Shown: positions 57,722 to 64,000 of the stretch, piece after piece
Layout of the letters: each line of letters opens with the position of its first letter
Position numbering within the stretch: the first letter of the stretch is position 1
NCBI GenBank assembly: GCA_026260175.1
Contig: JAKCWW010001107.1
Coordinates: 11,112 to 75,111, forward strand
Reading direction: 5' to 3'
Length of the DNA: 64,000 nucleotides
From: Reticulitermes lucifugus
Taxonomy: Eukaryota > Arthropoda > Insecta > Blattodea > Rhinotermitidae
The notes under the pieces: model-generated
The model's database searches: none
Told to the model about the DNA's origin: nothing
Seen by the model: the letters and a program-made list of their open reading frames with translations, nothing else
Made by a program: the position numbers and the translations under genes

Positions 57722-57767
57722 ACCCGTACATATGTTTCAGCAAATACATTGTCATCCTCAGGGGGTA
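57722..57767 (-). other. Best-preserved hammerhead-like core
   Basis: On the minus strand: ACCCC, CTGAGGA (exact CUGANGA), a 16-base stem II segment with CAA-TGTAT-TTG, GAAAC-ATAT-GT, A, then CGGGT. The stem I strands ACCC/GGGT pair. Stem III is AC/GT with a four-base loop. U16.1 and the cleavage base A17 are both allowed. Stem II is weak (three pairs plus a mismatch). Known Penelope-like hammerheads have this very short stem III. The adjacent hairpin at 57831-57908 may belong to the same element. Confidence 0.5.
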
Positions 57768-57830
57768 TCTATCAAAGAATTACATGCACGTACTGCATCC
57801 AAATACACGATAGGTGGGTTTACAGTAGAA

Positions 57831-57908
57831 GTATTTACACAGCTCACAATTTTAAAATTTTATAATTTTATGCATCTATACATTTAAAATTGCGAGCTGC
57901 GTAAATAT
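57831..57908. repeat. 26-bp inverted repeat (hairpin)
   Basis: gtatttacacagctcacaat plus tttaaa (57831-57856) is mirrored by tttaaaattgcgagctgcgt plus aaatat (57883-57908), with only about three mismatches and an AT-rich loop. It lies about 65 bp from the hammerhead-like motif. Confidence 0.75.
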
Positions 57909-57980
57909 TTTATTGTAATTATTTGTTTTATTTAGTGACCCTCTCAGAAGTCCTGACTTCGTACATACCGTCCAGTGGTA

Positions 57981-58175
57981 CGATTAGTAGTGAATAATGA
58001 ATTGGGAAGGATTTAGAAGGAAGCAGTCTTAGTATAATCTGATGTCTGTCGCAGACTTTGCATACAGGGAATGGAGAAAATGACAGGGTCCTCAGTCACG
58101 TCTCCCAGCTGAGATCTGAGCCCAGGACCTCCCGAAAACCGATAAGTGTTATCCACTGAACCGCTACGTTAGATG
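57981..58175 (-). repeat. SINE family D
   Basis: The plus strand begins 'gattagtagtgaataatgaa' and 'ttgggaaggatttagaagga', and ends with reversed head text 'gagatctgagcccaggacct' and 'gttatccactgaaccgctac'. Same architecture as the 45.14 kb copy, with a more degraded B box. Confidence 0.65.
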
Positions 58176-58269
58176 GAAATGGAATTATATCTTCCTCTTT
58201 CCATGATGGTTGGTTCAGGTACGTTCCAGCGATGGGACTACCGAATGTGTCACGGAGGGTGAAATATCT

Positions 58270-58589
58270 GCACCGGTAACAAGAGCGGTAGACGAGGAGT
58301 GACGAAGAGAAGCAGACGAAGGAGGAGGTGGTAAAGATGAAGACGGAGGAGCAAGAGAAGAACAGCAAAAGAAACGAGTCTAGAAGGGGAAGATAAAGCA
58401 ACATGGTGCGTTAGGATTTAAGGTCAGGAGAAGGAGGAAAAGGAAGAGGAATGAAAGGAGGAGGAAGCATAGTGGTATTAGGATATACGTATGGGGGAGG
58501 GTTATGGTAGTGTTAGGAGGAATAAGGGTATAAGGAGGAGGATTAGGTTATTATTATTATTATAATTAGTAGTAGTAGTAGTAGTAGTA
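58270..58589 (+). repeat. Purine-rich tract ending in TTA/GTA triplet repeats
   Basis: About 270 bp strongly enriched for purines on plus ('gacgaaggaggaggtggtaa', 'aggagaaggaggaaaaggaa') leads into (TTA)n and (GTA)n at 58548-58589. Strand asymmetry of this length could form triplex or unusual DNA. The minus frame at 58096-58404 is its composition artefact. Confidence 0.75.
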
Positions 58590-59639
58590 ACTGGAGAAGA
58601 ATTAGAAGAAAGCAACGACGAGTGTAACACCGAAGTATGACGACACATTACTGCAATAGTTGTAACGATGTTGTCAGTAACATATTACGTTAAAAATATG
58701 GCTTACAAGAGGCCATCAATATAAGGACGTCAGGCAGTTTGTGACAGTGGTGAGGCCTTTACAATTGGGGACAGATATGGTATTTTTAAATTACTGCAAA
58801 TTGAGTGTGTAACTAAGCGTTGAGAGGTGGTAAAGGGTGTCAGGAGGGCGGGGGAGGTTCTACGCTGATTGCGGGGTTGTCCGAATCTCCAGTACACATA
58901 CAGTAGTCATTGTGCGGGGGTAGTGGGTAGGGCGAGGGAGGTTGGAGCGGCGTGAGTGAGTGACAAATTGTACGTGTGAGGGTGGAGGGAGTTGATTCCA
59001 GGGAAATAAGCTTAATGATGCAGTTAAATGGGACAGCTCGTCAATTAATTTGGAAACTGTGCCTTTATAGTCTCATCACCACCAGCAATAGCTTGAACCG
59101 AGCGTTTATTTGCACAGAGACTGTCCTTTGTTCGGACACTCCACTGTCCGTCTTCGCTGTTGCAAGCACCCGATTGACTCTTTTGTTTCTAACTAGTGAA
59201 CGTCATATATCCAAATAAGGCTGTCGTGTGTCGTACTAAGGTTTCATTTTTGGGGGGTGTTTGAAGTCATTTAAGAAGAACTTAAAAATCAAATGACGTA
59301 AGTTTTTTTTACCCCCTTAATGCGTACTTTCTTTCTAAATGTTGTTAGGAAAGATTTTTACCACACAGTGCCAAATATTTTAATATGTGGAGGTCTGAAT
59401 CCGTAAATCCCATATCAAATTACCTGTGTTATGTGGGCTTGAATGTCAGTGCCGTTCTACGCGAATGTTTCTTTCAAACAGCACTGTGACACAGGTAATG
59501 AAATGGAAACGAGTAATCCATATCATCCCAGATGTGACGGTCGGTCAGCAAATAAGTGTTATAATGCATCTATTTTGGGTTCTTTACTTTCGTCTCTCAT
59601 AATACCAGTTCACAGTGAAATGTACACATGTACTGCTAT
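58590..59639. other. Gene-free stretch
   Basis: G-rich 58840-58990 ('gtcaggagggcgggggaggt') and otherwise plain sequence. Frames at 58976-59218 and 59443-59730 are unrecognised. Confidence 0.55.
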
Positions 59640-59870
59640 CACACTCTTTTCCTCATATTCCCCTTCACATCATATTCTGGAACGATTTTTTTATGTTCCC
59701 TGTTCATATCACCCGTGTCCTCTGTTATAAGCCACTGTGTCACAATTGTTTCCACTTCGTGATCGTCTTTGAATCTGAGGCCACCAAGATTTTGCTTCAG
59801 CGCTGGAAGGAGATGATAATCGCCCGGTGTGAGACCCGTGCTGTGCGCGGGATATTTCAAGTTTCTTTGG
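59640..59870 (-). mobile_element. mariner transposase C-terminal fragment
   Basis: The minus frame reads KYPAHSTGLTPGDYHLLPAL then KQNLGGLRFKDDHEVETIVT and QWLITEDTGDMNREHKKIVP. This is the tail of mariner-type transposases. SPDLTPxDYHLFPALK contains the last aspartate of the DD34D catalytic triad, here still D in 'PGDYH' while the preceding SPD is changed to STG. No terminal repeats, N-terminal DNA-binding region or first two catalytic aspartates were found, so this is a dead relic. Confidence 0.85.
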
Positions 59871-61199
59871 TTAAGACATGAGACTTACACACCATGTAGA
59901 CTTGTTTTACGTCGGAACCTCGTACTTAATAACCCTCTAAACACGTCTGTGATACTGATGTAAGGAGGGTTTCTTTTGTGGTCCGGAGTTTTTTCGTTGT
60001 TGATGTTCCATATTGTGAGAAAGAACTTGAACCTCCTTTGTTATTCCTATAATTCATATTTTCTGTCTTTGTCATCGTGAATTATGTAATTCAATGCCTG
60101 TACCGTATCGGTGTCTTCTTCCAGGCTACCCTTTGGCTATCTCGACATTCTTTGCCATGTATGTTTGTGATTCGTTGTTATTTTCGGCCCAACTTGTCTT
60201 CCACCCACTCAGTCAAAATAGTATTTCCATCACTTTCTCAGGCTTGTGAAGTAATGTCTCTATGCTACACATCTGTTATCAATATTGCTGTATGTAATTT
60301 TCCCCCATTGTAATTCATTTTAAAGCCCGCATTTAAACCGACTACATTGTCGGGTGCATCTTATTAATTATCTGTATGATAGAAAACTGCCTTGTCTAAA
60401 AGTTGTAAATATCCATAAATAGACATGACGAATGTTACATAGACCTGATATTTGCACAGAGGTTATTCATTGTGATAAAACCACTAATATAACAATAAAT
60501 TCTTATCTATTAAGTAGGAGGTGTTGTATGACTCACTTGAGCCTGAAAATCCCCCGTCTTTTTGTGTGCTGTGAAACATCTGTCATTCTTATATCTGTGT
60601 TGTGGAGCTCCTTTATTCTTTTCAAGACCATCATCATCATCATCATCATCATTATCATCATCATTATCATCATCATCAGTATTCAGAAGAGGCGTACCTG
60701 CCTGTTCCTAAACACCCTATACTCTGTCCACCTTTTCTTCGGACGGTCTGAATCTCTTCACCCCAGCGGTTTGTCTTCCAGCACCTGCATTTGTAATTCT
60801 ATTTGTCTTCTTTCTGTGTATTTTGCAGCACTTTCTTTCGGTACCCTTTATTTTCATTGTTGATATTTTGAACATTCAACTTTTTCTGACGTCTGTGTTT
60901 TGTTGGTGGTTTACCAGTTCTACAGATCGCACAAACGTCATTTGTGTTACTTCTGTAGTTCCGGTGATCGTTTTCTTAAATGCACAAGGCCTCTACCTTG
61001 TATTTCCCTGTTGCTCATGCTCTAGTGTCATGTTTTCTCCCTTGATAACGTTTGTTTGCGTAAAGTTCTCTTGTCGCTTTCCATGCTCTTTTCTATTTGA
61101 ATAAACCTGATGTTTGTACATTTCCATGGTTAATATACAGGTTTAATTTATATGGTTGAAAAGCCACGAATAACTGCTTTCAGTAATTGTAAGGACCTT
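59871..61199. other. Gene-free stretch
   Basis: The plus frames 60432-60863 (through the ATC repeat) and 60823-61104 are composition-driven. I recognise nothing coding. Confidence 0.5.
60629..60679 (+). repeat. (ATC)n microsatellite
   Basis: catcatcatcatcatcatca and further ATC/ATT units, about 17 triplets in all. Confidence 0.92.
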
Positions 61200-61555
61200 G
61201 CTGTCACTGATCTTATACACCAAAAAAATCTTATATGAAGAAATTGGTGTTTTAAGTGAACCAAATATTGTAACAACAATGAAAGTAAGAAGACTAGACT
61301 GGGCTGGCCATCTGGTAGGAATGTCTGATGATAGGACCGTAAGGAAAGTATTTCTGGGGAAACTAGACGGAGGAAGAAAAGCAGGAAGACCAAACTGAAG
61401 GTGGCTGGAATGATCTGAAGTCGATGGCTGTCAAGAGATGGAGGAAGAAAGCAGAAGACAGATCTGCATGGGCTCTCATTCTGAAGGAGGCACTGTTTAA
61501 GCTATAAGGATCGAATGCCAATGCAGAAGGAGAAGATGTGCTTTAAGTGACGTAT
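61200..61555 (+). mobile_element. LINE 3' fragment, second lineage
   Basis: The plus frame has EEIGVLSEPNIVTTMKVRRL then DWAGHLVGMSDDRTVRKVFL and GKLDGGRKAGRPN, stop, RWLE, then in another frame 'MAVKRWRKKAEDRSAWAL' and 'ILKEALFKL'. This is the C-terminal order of another common insect LINE lineage (LYKEPNIVxxIKxRRLxWxGHxxRM...GRPKLRWLD...). It differs from the 52.57 kb lineage in the ARKVFLGK and RWRKKAEDRS phrases. One stop and one frame change within about 100 codons. Confidence 0.75.
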
Positions 61556-64000
61556 CTTGAGCTTAGCATGGACACGATTAATTGTGCTGCATTGTCGTGT
61601 AACACCGTGATATTCCTCGAAGTCCTTGCAATCAATCGGATATACGTTTAAGGACTAGGAAGGAGAATTCTAAGGCAGCATTATTGATCCACGTCCCTCT
61701 TTAATGCACACAATACATAAGCAGGCCTTGTACAATCGCGGCAGTAACTACAATGCATACAGTCTTCCCCTTTCCAATGTTACATACAAGTTTCTGTACC
61801 CTTGCTTGCTGCTGGAGAATCGTCGGACACTTGCCACGAATTATGGCACCCATTATTAGGACGTGGGCGGAATGAAATCGCGATAACCCCCCCCCCCATT
61901 CTATATATCCCCCAACCCTACCCCCATCCTAAGCTTTAGCCCTTTTGCTCGCCTGTTCTCCTTTCCTGCTGTAATAAGCATATCTCCGTCTCCTTTTCCC
62001 TAATGCAGCTCGTATGTTTCTTTGCCTTAGTCCCTCTTCGTCCATGCAGCTCAAGCACCCCCCCCCCCNNNAACACTGAGCACAATCAGCTTTCTACCAC
62101 ACGGTGGCACTGCGTCCTAAAGCAGCATCAGACAGAAGATCACGGTCCGCAATCTAAATGGTAGCAATATTAGCGTATAGACGAGATAAAGGTACCTGCA
62201 AATGAATGCCCTCTTATTTTATGGCACTCAGTGTACCTTTCTGCGTATAACATACAAATGTATAACAACTAGTTTCGTATATGTACAAGAGGAAGCACAT
62301 ATTGCTGTTACATGAGTTGAGGTTAAAGCAAAATGTAAACGTATTATGGAATTATTCCTAACGCAATCTGAATTTCTTTTCCTAAGAGGAAGCTGTTGAC
62401 GCAAGCAGAGTGTACGCTGCTGACGATGTGAAATTAATTTTTGCGGTTATGGGGGAAAACTCGTGTTCTTAACAGTCTTAACAAGAAAGGATTCTGTAGT
62501 GTTACCCATGCGGCATCAACATGTTTTGCTGCCCAGCTGAAGGCACTGATAATCTTTTCCGCTTGACGACGCACTAAAATCTAGTGTAGTATTTCACAGC
62601 ACTCCGGATCGCATAGGAATATTACAGTTAAGTTTTGTGCATGCATAGATTGTTTTCGTATTATTCTTCAGCCTTGTTTATGCTTTTCGTGTTCGTAATT
62701 GTGTACTGTGGTATAGTTAATAGAAATTACACAAATTAACGTTTTAGGAACGAATAATAAATTGTAAGATTAACAAGAAATTTGTTAATAATATTTTGAT
62801 TTTAAACGACCTTTCTGATAATGAGTAGTGTATAGCAAACGATAAATAAATACTGAATTTGGCCTGTCAGAGTAGCAACGATTTAACAAAGAAACAATGA
62901 CAAAACACAGCTGAATAATATTTCACTTTAGGGACTACAGTAAGCCTACCGCTAAATATTTCAAATCGCGTTTGAATTCAAAATGTCGCAGCTCACTAAA
63001 CCGACACTAGTGCGACACACAATTCGTGCTGAGAATTGCTAAACATGCAGTCTGTGAACTTACTGGTATAAAACCCGCTGAAATTTGAAAGAGAAGATGT
63101 GACAGTTCTATTTATAGCTATATTTTTCACAGGTTTCTTTACATCGATTCACTCTGAAGCATTATAGTCCTAGAGGGACACTTTGCAATCATGATTTGAC
63201 TGAATATTTATGCTGTGAATTTCAGTAGTTTCTGGGAAGACGGCTTGCTAGAATATGAGGTTCGGAAAAGGTCGAGTCTGCAATGCCGGCCGAAGCATAG
63301 GCACCTCTCAGTGCCGTTTATTGCTGCCATCTGTTGATGTGTTTTTAACTATTAACAACAGTGACTGCTGCGTAAGGACGCATTAGTAACTCTTGGCCTT
63401 TGTGTATAGTAATGCGCTATGCAGTAAAAAATTAAAGGCAATTCAGTTATAAGTTTTGGCAAAGTAATGACAGCTTCTCAGTAATGACCCAAGCTTTCCT
63501 TATGTCTCTTGATTCCATCAGAATGAGATGTTTTATGTTGGACCTAAACCATTCTCACGCCACTCATTTCAGATGCAGTGCCATCAGTGCTGATTCTTCG
63601 ATTGCCTTCGATCCGCTTTGTACAGTCAGTGAACACGCGTGACGCGCTTTAGCAGTGCTCTTCTGGCACATACAATTATTGCCATACTGAAGTGTCATAT
63701 TCCGTAATTTTTTTTCACACCCTTTGACCGCACATCGCATTACAGTCAGTTCTTTTGTGAACCGAGCAGCACGTTACACGTGCCACAGCGTATCAAGACA
63801 ATGGAAAGCGACTGGGTGCAAATGAGGCACAATTCATGTCCGCCATGTTTGTCAGTTCCCCTCATCATCACACTTTTGAGGTAAACTAAATTACGTTCAG
63901 CTTTTGACCTCCCTTCATACTTACATTTTAGCCTGTACTAGTGTATACATTTATCCTCTTTTATCTAATGGCTTAGAGATGCGCCAAATGGCTGGCCACA
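61556..64000. other. Gene-free stretch to window end
   Basis: C runs at about 61888 and 62058-62068, the second ending in three Ns (62069-62071). No open frame longer than 60 codons is convincing, and no repeat family from elsewhere in the window recurs here. Confidence 0.55.

Noticed and set aside
59443-59730. 95-codon plus frame over the mariner fragment
   Set aside because: It is the antisense shadow of the transposase tail plus unrelated flank.
1-64000. LTR retroelement or endogenous virus copies
   Set aside because: I saw no recognisable gag, protease, integrase or envelope text and no long direct terminal repeats.

Overview
This window is insect-like, gene-poor nuclear DNA: AT-rich, with many dispersed retroposon fragments, small DNA-transposon relics, simple repeats and four runs of N. 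The organism is inferred only from its repeats. The conserved C-terminal reading frames of two LINE lineages, a mariner transposase tail and abundant tRNA-derived SINEs suit a large insect genome. A cockroach or termite is plausible but not proven. I find no host protein-coding gene that I can support. No open frame exceeds about 330 codons, the longest ones run through N gaps or a tandem repeat, and many begin only with a non-ATG codon.

Layout. 0-10 kb: SINE relics, a full SINE at 4.47 kb and a copy of a widespread arthropod repeat at 5.5 kb. 10-21 kb: simple repeats, two pogo/Tigger-like small elements (14.5 and 16.4 kb), a SINE split by a false assembly gap (18.4 kb) and a SINE carrying a hAT-like insertion with an 8-bp target duplication (20.5 kb). 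21-30 kb: a 39-bp minisatellite with a 310-bp higher-order period (24.5-25.1 kb) and a SINE with a different head but the same 3' module as the main SINE family (27.4 kb). 30-40 kb: a SINE holding a 171-base gap, a clean 273-bp hAT-like MITE (35.05 kb) and two inverted-repeat elements (35.8 and 39.0 kb). 40-64 kb: LINE tails (42.6, 49.5, 52.6, 55.4, 61.2 kb), more SINEs, a mariner fragment (59.7 kb) and simple repeats.

Most interesting signal. Sequences resembling hammerhead-ribozyme cores (CTGANGA, a short hairpin, then GAAAC with a two-pair stem III) recur across the window. In six places two such sequences or half-motifs face away from each other within an inverted repeat: about 7.0, 13.4, 18.0, 28.7, 35.9 and 39.3 kb. 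Single motifs occur near 1.85, 2.3, 29.7 and 57.7 kb. Hammerhead motifs are known from terminal repeats of Penelope-like retroelements, so these may be non-autonomous relatives or remnants. The folds were judged by eye and many copies have lost core bases.

The three large N gaps (18.5, 30.6 and 57.2 kb) all lie inside tRNA-derived SINEs. One is flanked by an 18-base duplication and is almost certainly an unmerged contig overlap.
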